Source: Christensenella sp. (GTDB taxonomy: Bacteria > Bacillota > Clostridia > Christensenellales > CAG-917). From it: a DNA stretch of 64,000 nucleotides. The notes beneath the pieces were generated by a model. That model saw only the letters and a program-made list of their open reading frames with translations, made no database searches and was not told the DNA's origin. Location of the stretch: the NCBI GenBank assembly GCA_022009775.1, contig CP091723.1, forward strand, positions 1,116,001 to 1,180,000, in the 5' to 3' direction. The position numbers and the translations under genes were made by a program. Of this stretch, positions 1 to 8,871 are shown in pieces. Position 1 is the first letter of the stretch; every line of letters starts with the position of its first letter.

Positions 1-1266
1 GAATAAGGGGAGCGTTCATCATGCACCAAAGCGAGAAGTGCGACACGTTTTGATTGTACGACAGTTTGCCGTTGCCGACTTCGAGCATATCGGGGTCGTT
101 GTAATGTCCCTTGCTTGCGTATTTGTAGAGTTTGACGGTGTGTTCGTATATGAGTTTAATCCACCACCACCAAGGGCGAATATCCGGCGTCGTGCGCCAC
201 AGATTGCCTGCTTTTGCTCCCCCAATTGTATGGCTTGCCCCAACCCCATTCGCATATCGAGAAAACGATGGGCTTTTTCTTTTTGCTTGCGCTCCTTTGC
301 GACTTTTGCGGTTGCTTTTTGAAGAGCCTTGCCCATACGGATATACTGATACATTTCGCTGTCGGCGTTGCTTGTGACCGGATTGAAAAGTTTTATGACG
401 TTTCTTCCTTGTTTCAGACGCACGATGACTTGGAAACGCGCGGTGACGTTTGGAGTTTTTTGCGGGGGGAATAGAATTTCGTATTCTTCGCCGTCGTTGA
501 TTTTGGCGATAAGATACTTCTCGTATGCGCCTTTTTTCTTGATGTTTATTGTCAGCACGTATTCGCCGTCTTCGTCGACTTCGATGCTGTTGTATGTGAT
601 TGCGCCCTGATTGGCGTCAAGCCCCGAAACGTAGCTGCCGGTGGGGAGTTTTGTGTCCGTCATAAAGCGAGCAAGCCCCGAAAGCACTGCGTTGTGCACG
701 GAATATTCGATTGGATGACCGTCAAATTGCGACACGCTCACGCTGTACACGAGCGGTGCGTATCTTGAAATGGGGATATGATGGCAGTAGTCGTATTTGA
801 AATACTCCACGCCCCATTTTGCAAGCGTGTTTGCATCGAATTGTTCTCTGCCGAGACTTGCGGGCAGGTCTTCGCACGTAAGAGTGCCGTTTGAAGTGTA
901 TGCGCCGAGTTTCAAGCCGAGTTTGTTGACTTCCTTTACGAGATATTCTATGCCGTGCGGAAACGTTTCGTAGTCGCCCACGAGTTCGCCGTTTTCGTCA
1001 CGAAGGGAAGACTGCCAGCAGTCGTCGAGATTTATGTAACTGTAACCTGCGTCGATAAGCCCTTTATCTTTCATCGCTTGCGCGGTTTCGAGAATGAGTT
1101 TTTCGTTTATGCGGTTGCGGAAAGTGTTCCAACTTGACCAACCCATAGGGGGAGTGAGCGCGACGCCGTTGTCAAAATCGTCAAGATTAGGCTTAACGCT
1201 CGTAGGGCGTTTTTTCGTGAAAAGACTGCGGATATAGCAGAAAGGACACATATTGTTTCGCTTCAT
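1..1266 (-). CDS. GH27-type alpha-galactosidase with inserted CBM-like domain (partial, frameshifted)
   Basis: Retaining glycoside hydrolase of family 27 (alpha-galactosidase type). The (beta/alpha)8 start is visible as PPMGWSSWNTF (residues 39-49), then YINLDDCW (77-84) and KYDYC (157-161), whose Asp159 matches the family nucleophile. Between this strand and the next conserved block (PIVFSICEWGWGKPYNWGS) lie about 155 extra residues (about 168-325) that look like a carbohydrate-binding beta-sandwich (YVSGLDANQGAITYNSIEV). Two indels break the frame: one extra A each in the minus-strand runs at 274-278 and 212-215. After correction the family motifs LWRTTPDI and YNDPDMLEVGNG follow and the frame stays open to base 1, so the C-terminus is outside the window. 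No signal peptide is seen, which suggests a cytoplasmic enzyme. The start follows AAGGTG. Family call is firm; substrate is inferred. Confidence 0.85.
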
Positions 1267-1282
1267 AGTATCACCTTGTCAA

Positions 1283-1744
1283 TTATTTCAATTTCATATT
1301 TTTGGAGCGCATTTTCGCGTCCAGACGGTCGAAACGTTTTTCGATGCTTTCGCCGTGCTCTATCTTGATTTGATTCATCATTGCCACAAATCCGACGTAA
1401 AGAACCGTGAGAATCGCGCATATTGCAAGCATTGCCTTGCCCATTTCCCAAGTGATGTGATTGTCGAGATTGAAGAACGTGCGGATAATTTGAACGATGT
1501 CTATCGTCTTTCCGTTTACTTCGACGTTTATGGAAATGAAATACACGCCAACGAAAATGAACACCATCAGCAAATACACGAAAAGATTGAGCGCGATAAG
1601 CATTTTTGACTTGTTGATTTTGTGTTTTTTGCGTTCTTTCTTTCCTTGTTTAGGCTTTTGTTTTCTGTCTTTTGTCCCGATAACTTGCATTGCGACGCCG
1701 TTTTGCCAGGAGTCCTTTCTTTCCTGCTCGTCAAAATCGCTCAT
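1283..1744 (-). CDS. Small two-TM membrane protein of unknown function
   Basis: A 153-residue protein I do not recognise. It has a strongly basic N-terminal third (about residues 25-47, rich in Lys), a hydrophobic segment at about 49-72, a short polar loop, a second hydrophobic segment at about 101-122, and a basic/amphipathic C-terminal tail (about 125-153). The start codon overlaps the last 14 bases of the upstream P-type ATPase gene, so the two are probably translationally coupled. A role as an accessory protein of that ATPase is only a guess from position. The GH27 gene begins 16 bases downstream. Confidence 0.6.
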   Translation of the reverse strand: MSDFDEQERKDSWQNGVAMQVIGTKDRKQKPKQGKKERKKHKINKSKMLIALNLFVYLLMVFIFVGVYFISINVEVNGKTIDIVQIIRTFFNLDNHITWEMGKAMLAICAILTVLYVGFVAMMNQIKIEHGESIEKRFDRLDAKMRSKNMKLK

Positions 1745-4118
1745 ATTCGCTTTTTTCGGCTTGTTGCGCTGCCTTTTCGCGTTCTTTCATAAGGTCGCTA
1801 ATTCCGAAGAACGCCGACCAACTGGAAAGTTTTGTGGGCAACGAAACTTTGAAAAGAAGAAGGAATCCCACGAACGTGATAACCCAAATAAACACCGTCT
1901 GAGACTGTGCGTCGGCGAGATTCGTAAGGAAGAACTTGTTGCAGAGTATGACGGCAATCGCGCCGAGCATAACCGTTATGCCGCCGGGCAATGCGTTTGA
2001 CAGCACCTTTGGCAAGAATCTGCCCGTAACTCTGTCTGCATTAGGTTCGAGAGCAAGCACGACAGACGGCACACCTATCGTCACCGCGCCCATAATCGTG
2101 AGATTTTGCGGAGTGAAGGGAAGGGGGACCGTTACCACCATAAACAACAGCGCAAGCAGCGTGTTATACACGGTTTTCATGATATAAAGGGCGGCGGAAC
2201 GTTCGAGATTGTTTATCGAACGTCTGCCTTCTGCAACAACTCTCGGCATCGAGGAGAAATTGCTGTCGAGAAGAACGAGCGAACTCACGTTCTTTGCCGC
2301 GTCCGAACCCGACGCCATGGCAACCGAGCAATCCGCTTCCTTGAGCGCAAGCACGTCGTTTACGCCGTCTCCCGTCATTGCAACGGTGTGTCCCGCCTTT
2401 TTGAGTGCTTTCACGAGCATAAGTTTTTGGTCGGGGAGCACTCTGCCGAAAATGGTGTATTTCGTTGCCGCTTCGTACACTTCTTCTTCGGTTTTGAGAG
2501 TTGACATATCGATTATGTTGTCGCAATCTTCAAGACCTGCGCGCATAGCAACCGCACGCACGGTTTCGGGATTGTCGCCCGATATGACTTTTACCGTAAC
2601 GCCTTCTTGCTTGAAAAATCTCAAAGTGTCGGGGGCTTCGGCTCTTATTTTGTCCGTGATATAGACGAAACTTTCAAGTTTCAGTCCGCTTGGCAAATCC
2701 GATTCGTTAAACTTGTTTTTTGATGAAGCCACGACCATGACGCGATAGCCTTTCTGTGCCATTTCGTCGGTGGTTTTTTCAAGTGATTTAGTCTTCTTTT
2801 TGAACACGAATTCGGGTGCGCCGATCACGTATGACACACCGTCTATTCTTGCGCCGCTCCATTTGCGAGCAGAAGAGAAGGGAACGGTCTGTTCGACGTT
2901 TCCCGATATTTGCAAATCCGACACGAACGCGCGCAATGCGTTTATCGTTGCGTTGTTGTCTTCAAGTGCGCTCGTAACGTTCTTTATAATCTGTTTTATC
3001 TGCGCTTCGTCGCGGTTTTTGACGGGTTCTATGGAGTTGACGTCCATAGTGCCTTCGGTGATAGTGCCGGTTTTGTCGAGACAAAGCACATCGACGCGCG
3101 CCAGCGTTTCTATGCAATACAGGTCTTGCGCCAACGTTTTGTGTCTCGAAAGACGAATTACGCTTACGCAGAACACCGTTGACGAGAGTGCGACGAGCCC
3201 CGAAGGTATCATGCCGATGAGCGTTGCAACCGTGCCGAGAACCGTTGTTGAAAGATATTGATTTATTTTGTACCCGAAAAGCGTTGTTATGATTTTTTCG
3301 CTTTGTTCGGGATTTTGTTGCACGAAATATTTCACGCAGAACAGAATCACGCCCATAGGCACGATGATGCTTGCCATAACTTTGACGATAAACATCAAAG
3401 AACGCCAGATTTCGCTGTTCGGCTTCTTGAAATACTTTGCGCCTGCGCTGATTTTTGTTGCGAAATTGTCCATTCCGACGTGTTCGACTTGCGCTTTTGC
3501 GTTGCCCGACACGACGAAACTTCCCGACATAACTTTGTCTCCGATGTTTTTAAGTATTGCGTCGGGTTCGCCTGTTATCAGACTTTCGTTCACTTCGACG
3601 CTTCCTTCCACGATGAAAGAGTCCGCACAAATCTGACTGCCGCTTGCAAGCACCGTTATATCGTCAAGCACGATGTCTTTCACCGCGATTTCGGTCTGTT
3701 CGCCGTCGCGTATAACGATCGTTTTCGGTGCAGAGATTAGAGACAAATTGTCAATCGTGCGTTTTGCGCGCAATTCCTGGAATATGCCGACTAGTGCGTT
3801 GAAAATTATAAGTATCAGAAAACCGAAATTGCCTAAAATAGCGAGAATGTTTTCGCCGGAATCGATGAAAAAGCAAATCAACACCGCAAGCACGATGAAA
3901 ACGAAATTGAAAAACGTCACGATGTTTTCGCGCAGTATTTGTGCCACGCTTTTCGTCTTGACGTTCTGGTCGCCATTGACTTTTCCGCTCGTTACACGTT
4001 CCTGCACTTCGTCGGCGGTCAGTCCTTTCTCCTTGTCGGTGGTAATGATTTCACATTCGACGAATTGCGTTTCGTTTTCGCTTGTCGTGTCGATTGTGGT
4101 TTTTTTGTTCTCGTCCAT
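1731..4118 (-). CDS. P-type cation-translocating ATPase (CtpE-like)
   Basis: A full-length 795-residue P-type ATPase that pumps a cation across the cytoplasmic membrane. Visible in order: N-terminal actuator part, the first helix pair (about 65-117), LITGEPD of the actuator (180-186), the helix-4 motif MIPSGL (303-308), the phosphorylation motif LCLDKTGT with Asp348, and the hinge MTGDGVND near residue 570. C-terminal membrane helices follow. The helix-4 motif resembles the MIPEGL of the CtpE-type pumps, with Ser in place of Glu; CtpE proteins are linked to calcium uptake, but substrate cannot be read from this sequence. No ORF break. It is the first gene of a minus-strand unit with the small membrane protein and the GH27 gene. 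Confidence 0.93.
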   Translation of the reverse strand: MDENKKTTIDTTSENETQFVECEIITTDKEKGLTADEVQERVTSGKVNGDQNVKTKSVAQILRENIVTFFNFVFIVLAVLICFFIDSGENILAILGNFGFLILIIFNALVGIFQELRAKRTIDNLSLISAPKTIVIRDGEQTEIAVKDIVLDDITVLASGSQICADSFIVEGSVEVNESLITGEPDAILKNIGDKVMSGSFVVSGNAKAQVEHVGMDNFATKISAGAKYFKKPNSEIWRSLMFIVKVMASIIVPMGVILFCVKYFVQQNPEQSEKIITTLFGYKINQYLSTTVLGTVATLIGMIPSGLVALSSTVFCVSVIRLSRHKTLAQDLYCIETLARVDVLCLDKTGTITEGTMDVNSIEPVKNRDEAQIKQIIKNVTSALEDNNATINALRAFVSDLQISGNVEQTVPFSSARKWSGARIDGVSYVIGAPEFVFKKKTKSLEKTTDEMAQKGYRVMVVASSKNKFNESDLPSGLKLESFVYITDKIRAEAPDTLRFFKQEGVTVKVISGDNPETVRAVAMRAGLEDCDNIIDMSTLKTEEEVYEAATKYTIFGRVLPDQKLMLVKALKKAGHTVAMTGDGVNDVLALKEADCSVAMASGSDAAKNVSSLVLLDSNFSSMPRVVAEGRRSINNLERSAALYIMKTVYNTLLALLFMVVTVPLPFTPQNLTIMGAVTIGVPSVVLALEPNADRVTGRFLPKVLSNALPGGITVMLGAIAVILCNKFFLTNLADAQSQTVFIWVITFVGFLLLFKVSLPTKLSSWSAFFGISDLMKEREKAAQQAEKSEYERF

Positions 4119-4181
4119 TTATTCCCCTAAATATTGTTCGTGTACGCTCACGTGCGCACGCGCATAACTTTATATAAATTT

Positions 4182-4210
4182 AGTATAACAATATGTTTAT
4201 GGAAATTCAA
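4182..4210 (-). promoter_or_regulatory. Promoter of the P-type ATPase gene
   Basis: Reading the minus strand, TTGAAT (4210-4205) and TATACT (4187-4182) are separated by 17 bases, a good sigma-A type match, about 65 bases upstream of the start codon. Confidence 0.55.
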
Positions 4211-4285
4211 CAAAAAAGTTGTGTTTTTGTGTGCTTTTGTATGAAAAAGGGCATAATCGGGCAAAAACGAGCGTATATTTTGCGT

Positions 4286-4951
4286 ATGAAAAGAAAAATT
4301 TCGTTGACAATCATATCAATCGTTATGTTGTGTATGGCAATATTCTCTTTGTGCGCCTGCAATAAGAAAGGGAACGAACAAAAGAGCGACAACGTGTCTC
4401 GCACCACTTCAGAATACTATGCAGGTGAAAGTTCGGACTTCGCCGTCACCATAGAAAAGGGAAGACGCGAACGCACGTTCATTGCCGACGGCGTTGCAAC
4501 CGACGTCGTGGATTTTTGCGATATAACCGTCGTTCCGCTCAAAACCAACGACTTAAAACAAATTTCTTACGTCGTATCTGCCGATGACAAAACCTTGTCA
4601 GGCACTATCGACGGCGGAACGTATGGAGAATTTTGCACTTCCGTTTCTCTCGACTTCGTCCCCAAAACCGTCACCATAACCGTCGGTGACAAAAACGATG
4701 AAATAGATATGTCGTCCGTACTTGACGGAGCGATCACCGCCGACGATGTCATCAACATTGCCAAAACCGAGTTCAAAGACAAACTCGACGCCGAATACGC
4801 CCAAGGCAAGCCCGAGCGCGAAATCTATCTCAAACTCATCACTGCCGACCGCATGTCCTACTACTATTACGTTTCTTTCATCGGAGACGGAGTCGATTAC
4901 TGGGCGATGTTGGTTGAGCCGAAGACCGGTGCGATTATCACCCAAAAATAA
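4286..4951 (+). CDS. Lipoprotein with PepSY-like C-terminal region
   Basis: A secreted lipoprotein of 221 residues. The start at 4286 is chosen because it gives Lys-Arg-Lys followed by a hydrophobic stretch and a lipobox ending in LCAC; an upstream in-frame ATG would put 31 unlikely residues before it. The C-terminal 70 residues (ADDVINIAKTEF..., ending WAMLVEPKTGAIIT) have the shape of a PepSY domain: a helix and a terminal beta-hairpin closing on a DAKTGE-like motif. PepSY domains are often found in peptidase inhibitors or in membrane-associated proteins, but I cannot assign a specific role. The gene is a single unit followed directly by a nested inverted repeat. Confidence 0.7.
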   Translation: MKRKISLTIISIVMLCMAIFSLCACNKKGNEQKSDNVSRTTSEYYAGESSDFAVTIEKGRRERTFIADGVATDVVDFCDITVVPLKTNDLKQISYVVSADDKTLSGTIDGGTYGEFCTSVSLDFVPKTVTITVGDKNDEIDMSSVLDGAITADDVINIAKTEFKDKLDAEYAQGKPEREIYLKLITADRMSYYYYVSFIGDGVDYWAMLVEPKTGAIITQK

Positions 4952-5078
4952 AAAAATGCGCTAAATAGCGAATAACTGCGTCAACGCCCATCCGCTCCAA
5001 AATCACGTACTATATGTACGTTGGGTTTTGTTTCGGATGGGTGTTTCCTTTGTTCTTCATCTATTTATCGCATTTTTT
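4951..5078. repeat. Nested inverted repeat, copy 1 (terminator-like)
   Basis: Three nested stems. The outer arms 4951-4968 and 5061-5078 (AAAAAATGCGCTAAATAG and CTATTTATCGCATTTTTT) pair with one mismatch. The middle arms CCCATCCG (4987-4994) and CGGATGGG (5034-5041) pair fully. The inner pair is CAAAA..ACGTAC (4998-5010) with GTACGT..TTTTG (5016-5030). It starts directly at the stop codon of the lipoprotein gene and faces rsmI on the other strand. Five more copies with the same layout but different stem sequences occur in the window. Confidence 0.85.
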
Positions 5079-5191
5079 ACAAAATGCGCATAAAGTGAGT
5101 CGTGTCAATTTTTATGCATAAAAAAACGCACGTGATATGTGCGTTTGGAAAGTAATAGTAACTGTCGTTTATCCGCTTCGAACGTAAGCAA

Positions 5192-5995
5192 CTAAATATT
5201 CAATGCTTGCTGATAGACTTCGTTCTTTGGAATGCCGCGGTCTTGAGCGACTTTTTTCACGGCGTCCTTTTTGTCCATGCCCATGCTCACGTAGTGACGG
5301 ATATGTTCTTCGACGGATAAGGCGTTGAGTGGGTTTTCGGCGTTTGCGTTTTCGATTATCATGACGATTTCTCCGCGCTCTTCGGCATTGAAGTCCGCAA
5401 GGGTGGTGATAGTCACGCTTTCGTGAATTTTGGTGAGTTCGCGAACGACGTACGTCTTTCTGTCGCCAAGCACTTGCAATATGGTTTTTGCGGTCTTGAT
5501 CAAATCGTGCGGTGCGACGTACAAGACAATCGGCAAGCCGGCAAGAGACGCTTTTGACAAAATCGACACTTTATCTGCATTTTTCTCCGGTAAAAACCCT
5601 ATAAACGTAAATCCGTTGCCTTTTATTCCCGACAACGCCATTGCGCTTGCCACGGCGGTCGGTCCGGGAACAATCTCGACTTCTACGCCGCGTTCGTGGC
5701 ATTTTGAGACGAGTTCCGCTCCGGGGTCGCTTATCGACGGCATGCCTGCGTCCGAGATAAGCGCAACGTTTTGTCCCTGTTCTATGATAGAAATAAGTCT
5801 GTCCGAACATTCCTGCTCGTTGAACTTGTGGTAGGCAATGAGTTTTGCGTGAACATCGTATTTTTCTAGCAACGGCAGAGAGTGGCGCGTGTCTTCGCAT
5901 GCGATGACGTCAACGCTTTTCAGCGTGTCGAGTGCGCGCAAAGTTATGTCAGCCATATTGCCTATCGGCGTGCCCACTATGAAAAGTTTTGCCAT
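5192..5995 (-). CDS. rsmI: 16S rRNA (cytidine1402-2'-O)-methyltransferase RsmI
   Basis: SAM-dependent 2'-O-methyltransferase acting on C1402 of 16S rRNA (tetrapyrrole-methylase fold). The 267-residue protein has the family's N-terminal LFIVGTPIGNMADITLRAL, the ACEDTRHS block, the ALISDAGMPSISDPG loop and VPGPTA, all characteristic of RsmI. The C-terminal region with a short helical domain is complete, so length matches the family. The start codon overlaps the stop of the next gene upstream (a tRNA methyltransferase), and the two sit with rplI in a minus-strand translation-related unit. Confidence 0.96.
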   Translation of the reverse strand: MAKLFIVGTPIGNMADITLRALDTLKSVDVIACEDTRHSLPLLEKYDVHAKLIAYHKFNEQECSDRLISIIEQGQNVALISDAGMPSISDPGAELVSKCHERGVEVEIVPGPTAVASAMALSGIKGNGFTFIGFLPEKNADKVSILSKASLAGLPIVLYVAPHDLIKTAKTILQVLGDRKTYVVRELTKIHESVTITTLADFNAEERGEIVMIIENANAENPLNALSVEEHIRHYVSMGMDKKDAVKKVAQDRGIPKNEVYQQALNI

Positions 5996-6696
5996 CAGTC
6001 GTACAACTCCTTAAACTCGATTGTATCTTTTCCGTCTTCGTCTTTGACGACGAGCGATTTGATTTTTAGACCTTCTTTTGCGCCTTTGCGAGCCTTGACG
6101 ATTACGACATCTCCGCCTTTTGAAAGTTTGGGGAAGACGACTGTCACCTCTTTCGGTGCAAGATTGCAATTTGCAAGCGCAGTGAAAAGCGATACGAGTC
6201 TGTCCGCTTTGTATACGATATACAAGTCTCCGCCGAAGCGCAACGCCAAAGCCGCGCCTTTGACGAAATCCGCAATATCCGCGCCGCTTTCCGTGCGCGA
6301 CACGCCTTTTGCGTTTTCGCTTGCGCCCGACCGAAAATATGGCGGATTGCACAAAACAGCGTCGAAACTTTCCGCTTTGACGAGATTTTTTATGTCTCTG
6401 ACGTCTCCGTCGATTATTTGCAATTTATCTTGCAATCCGTTGATTTGCACGCTTTTGCGCGCCAAATCGCAAGCGTGTTTTTGTACGTCAATGCCGACTG
6501 CGCTCTTAACGCCTTTTTTCACGATTGCGAGAGTGGAAAGTATACCCGTGCCGCAACCTATGTCGAGAACGACGTCGTTTTTGCCGATATCCGCAAGGTT
6601 TGCCAAAATCACCGAGTCTTGCGAAAAGCCGTAGTCGTCGGTGTCCTGCACGATTATATAATCGGCTATGTCAAGCCTTGTCTCGTATTCGGACAT
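5995..6696 (-). CDS. tRNA1(Val) (adenine37-N6)-methyltransferase-like protein
   Basis: Class I SAM-dependent methyltransferase of the YfiC/TrmN6 type, 233 residues. The SAM-binding motif VLDIGCGTGILS is followed by the acidic VGIDVQ strand end, and the N6-adenine catalytic motif NPPYFRSG is intact. The N-terminal IADYIIVQDTDDYGFSQDSVILANLA matches the family's Q-D-F/Y-x-F-S-D-A-V/L entry. In most Firmicutes this gene sits directly beside rsmI, as here (one-base overlap), which supports the call. The exact tRNA target is inferred from the family. Confidence 0.88.
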   Translation of the reverse strand: MSEYETRLDIADYIIVQDTDDYGFSQDSVILANLADIGKNDVVLDIGCGTGILSTLAIVKKGVKSAVGIDVQKHACDLARKSVQINGLQDKLQIIDGDVRDIKNLVKAESFDAVLCNPPYFRSGASENAKGVSRTESGADIADFVKGAALALRFGGDLYIVYKADRLVSLFTALANCNLAPKEVTVVFPKLSKGGDVVIVKARKGAKEGLKIKSLVVKDEDGKDTIEFKELYD

Positions 6697-6697
6697 A

Positions 6698-7144
6698 CTA
6701 CGCTCTCACGACTTCGATTTTGATGATTTGCGTGACTTCGGGATAGAGACGAAGCGTCACGTCGAAAGTGCCGAAATCTCTTATGCTTTCTTTTGTTTCG
6801 ATTTTCTTTTTGTCGACGTCGAAGCCGAGAGATGCAAGTGCGCCGCTAATCATTTCACTCGTGACCGAACCGAACATTTTGCCGTTGTTTTCTCCGCCTT
6901 TTGCGGTGACTTTGACAGTGACGTTTTTAAGTTTGTTTGCAATTTCCTGAGCGGCGGCTCTTTCTGCCGCGACTTTTGCGTCGAATGCTTTCTTTCTTTG
7001 TTCTGCGACGTAGATATTTTGTTGAGTGCCTTCCTGAGCAATACCTTTTTTGATAAGGAAGTTGCGGGCGTATCCGTCGTTGACTTCGATGGTTTCGCCT
7101 TTTTTGCCCATGCCTTTCATATCTTTGAGAAGAATGACTTTCAT
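6698..7144 (-). CDS. rplI: 50S ribosomal protein L9
   Basis: Large-subunit ribosomal protein L9, 148 residues. The N-terminal signature MKVILLKDMKGMGKKGETIEVNDGYARNFLIKKG is unmistakable by its pieces (KVILLKD, GYARNFL), followed by the long connecting helix (about 40-75) and the C-terminal domain. I take the ATG at 7144 because it gives the family's start and lies after AAGGAG at a normal distance; an in-frame ATG 33 bases upstream would add residues absent from the family. First gene of the rplI-methyltransferase-rsmI unit. Confidence 0.96.
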   Translation of the reverse strand: MKVILLKDMKGMGKKGETIEVNDGYARNFLIKKGIAQEGTQQNIYVAEQRKKAFDAKVAAERAAAQEIANKLKNVTVKVTAKGGENNGKMFGSVTSEMISGALASLGFDVDKKKIETKESIRDFGTFDVTLRLYPEVTQIIKIEVVRA

Positions 7145-7192
7145 AAAAATCTCCTTAATTTGCACGTACGCGTGCATTTCGATGTTTATGAT

Positions 7193-7221
7193 ATATTAGC
7201 ACAAATATTGCGATTTTTCAA
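7193..7221 (-). promoter_or_regulatory. Promoter of rplI
   Basis: On the minus strand TTGAAA (7221-7216) and TAATAT (7198-7193) are 17 bases apart, about 50 bases upstream of the rplI start. Confidence 0.5.
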
Positions 7222-7328
7222 TAGAATACGCACTCGCTATGCTTTTTTGATATCGCTAAATTTCGATAGTTGTGTAGAAATGTCGATTTTGGACATACTA
7301 TCCTTATCAACGAAAAGGAGAATCGTTT

Positions 7329-7642
7329 ATGGAAAAAATCAATTGTGCAACTTCCAACTGCGAACATAATCTCAAAGGCGTTTGTCTTGCAGGCGTTATT
7401 TCTATCGGCGAAAACGCAAAATGTATGAGCCGTATCAAACGCGAAGGCGGCGCGCTTGCGCAAAACTTTGCGGACGTCGAAGCAGGCGACGACGTTTTTG
7501 AAAAAAAGACCTTGAGAGTCTCGTTCAATGTGCGGCGGGCGATTGTGCGTTCAACAGCAACGGACTTTGTGCAAACTCTTGCATCGACGTGAAAGACACA
7601 GCGTTTGCAACGAAATGCAAAACGTATATGAAGTCAAAATAA
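7329..7642 (+). CDS. DUF1540 domain protein (frameshifted)
   Basis: Small Cys-rich protein. The first half, INCATSNCEHNLKGVCLAGVI...AKCMSR, is one DUF1540-type C-x5-C-x7-C unit. One A is missing from the run 7501-7507; adding it joins a second unit, CAAGDCAFNSNGLCANSCI...TKC, to give about 104 residues with two repeats, the usual DUF1540 arrangement. The function of DUF1540 is not established; the spaced cysteines suggest metal binding. RBS AAAGGAG lies just ahead of the start. It is monocistronic, divergent from rplI. Confidence 0.75.
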
Positions 7643-7747
7643 ACTTGTCAATCCAAAAAGCAAAGTTATGACAACATCGCTCAAAAAGAGCGAATAACCG
7701 CCATATTTCACCCCGCGCGATGTGTTAGCGTATAAGCGGAGGCGGAT

Positions 7748-8857
7748 ATGGAAAACTTAGAAACGCAAGAGCGAGTCTTAAACGAAACGCGCGTGTACAG
7801 GGGCAGCGATTTATTCAAAGAAATCTTGCCGAGATTGCGTGCGGAGTTTAGAGAAGGCGCGCTCTTTTTTTTATACGAAGACGGACAAAAGACATTGCCG
7901 ACAAATTGATTGCCGAATTGAAAAAGGGCGGATATCGCCTTTGCATATCTTGTCAAAGCGAGTTTGGCAACGAAGGCGCAAGCGAAACGGTGCCCGACTA
8001 TGCAAGATACGTTTTTGCGCTCGGAGCGACTAAAACCGCAGGCGTCGCAAAAGGCGTCGCAGACAAACTAAACGTCGGTTGGTCGCTTTATTTGACCGCT
8101 CCCGACGGAGACGACTTTATGTGTAAAAATGCGCCGAATCAAGTGTTTATCGACGAAAATGTGCTGATAAAATGCTCTTGCGAGCAAATTGCGGCAGGAT
8201 ACGGAATTTTGCTTTCAAAGAAGTTTTCGGCTTTTGAAGACGCTTTTTCCGAAAAGGTTTTGTCAAAAAAACGTGCCTTGGGCAACGATTTCGAGATCGA
8301 AAAAGTAAAGACGGCAGGAGACCTTGCCGAGAGTCTTTTGACTTTTTCAAGCAAGAAAAAAGACTGTCGACAGCGCGGAACGAATGGCAAAAATCATGCG
8401 TGCGCTTGCTTTGCAAAAGGGTAGGAAACCGAGGCTTGACGGCGAGTATCGTTTTCTTGCAAGCGCGACGATTTCTTCGTTTTATTCGGCATTTTTGGGA
8501 GCGCCGAGCATAGACGGCGCACCGCCTGCCGAAAGGGAAGTCGCATTTGATAAACTGTCCGCTCTCAATGTTGAGCCAATCAACCCCAAATGCGTTGACT
8601 TTTTCGATATTAACGGTTATTTTAGAATTGATTATATATTAAGCGAGTACCGAATGGATCTTCTCGAAAAACTTGCCGGCATTGACGTGCACGGCATGCA
8701 GAGATTTTGGCGAAGACTCTACGACGACGCGGGCTACTGGCTCAAAAGCGAGATAAGCGCAAGCGAAACTTTGTCTTGCATGGCTCTTGCAGGGGCGGTG
8801 AGCGACAACCTTTTGGGTTATGCGTACGCGAGCGGCTTTATGAAAAAATTCGGTTGA
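7748..8857 (+). CDS. Dehydroquinate synthase/iron-alcohol dehydrogenase superfamily-like protein (two frameshifts)
   Basis: Assembled from three pieces: one A is missing at 7887-7890 and one A is extra at 8356-8361. The corrected protein has about 369 residues. Segments such as YVFALGATKTAGVAK, GWSLYLTAP, VFIDENVL and AAGYGILLSK resemble the NAD-binding and domain-linking segments of the dehydroquinate synthase / glycerol-1-phosphate dehydrogenase / iron alcohol dehydrogenase superfamily. I do not see the usual His-based metal motifs (for example HGE), so enzymatic activity is doubtful. The gene is followed 14 bases later by a NagD-like phosphatase and they are probably co-transcribed. Substrate unknown; superfamily assignment is moderate. 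Confidence 0.55.
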
Positions 8858-8871
8858 GTTGAAGGATACTT

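Noticed and set aside
7655..7740. A seventh copy of the nested repeat
   Set aside because: Only the motif GAGCGAATAAC and a short dyad are shared; the middle and inner stems are missing.
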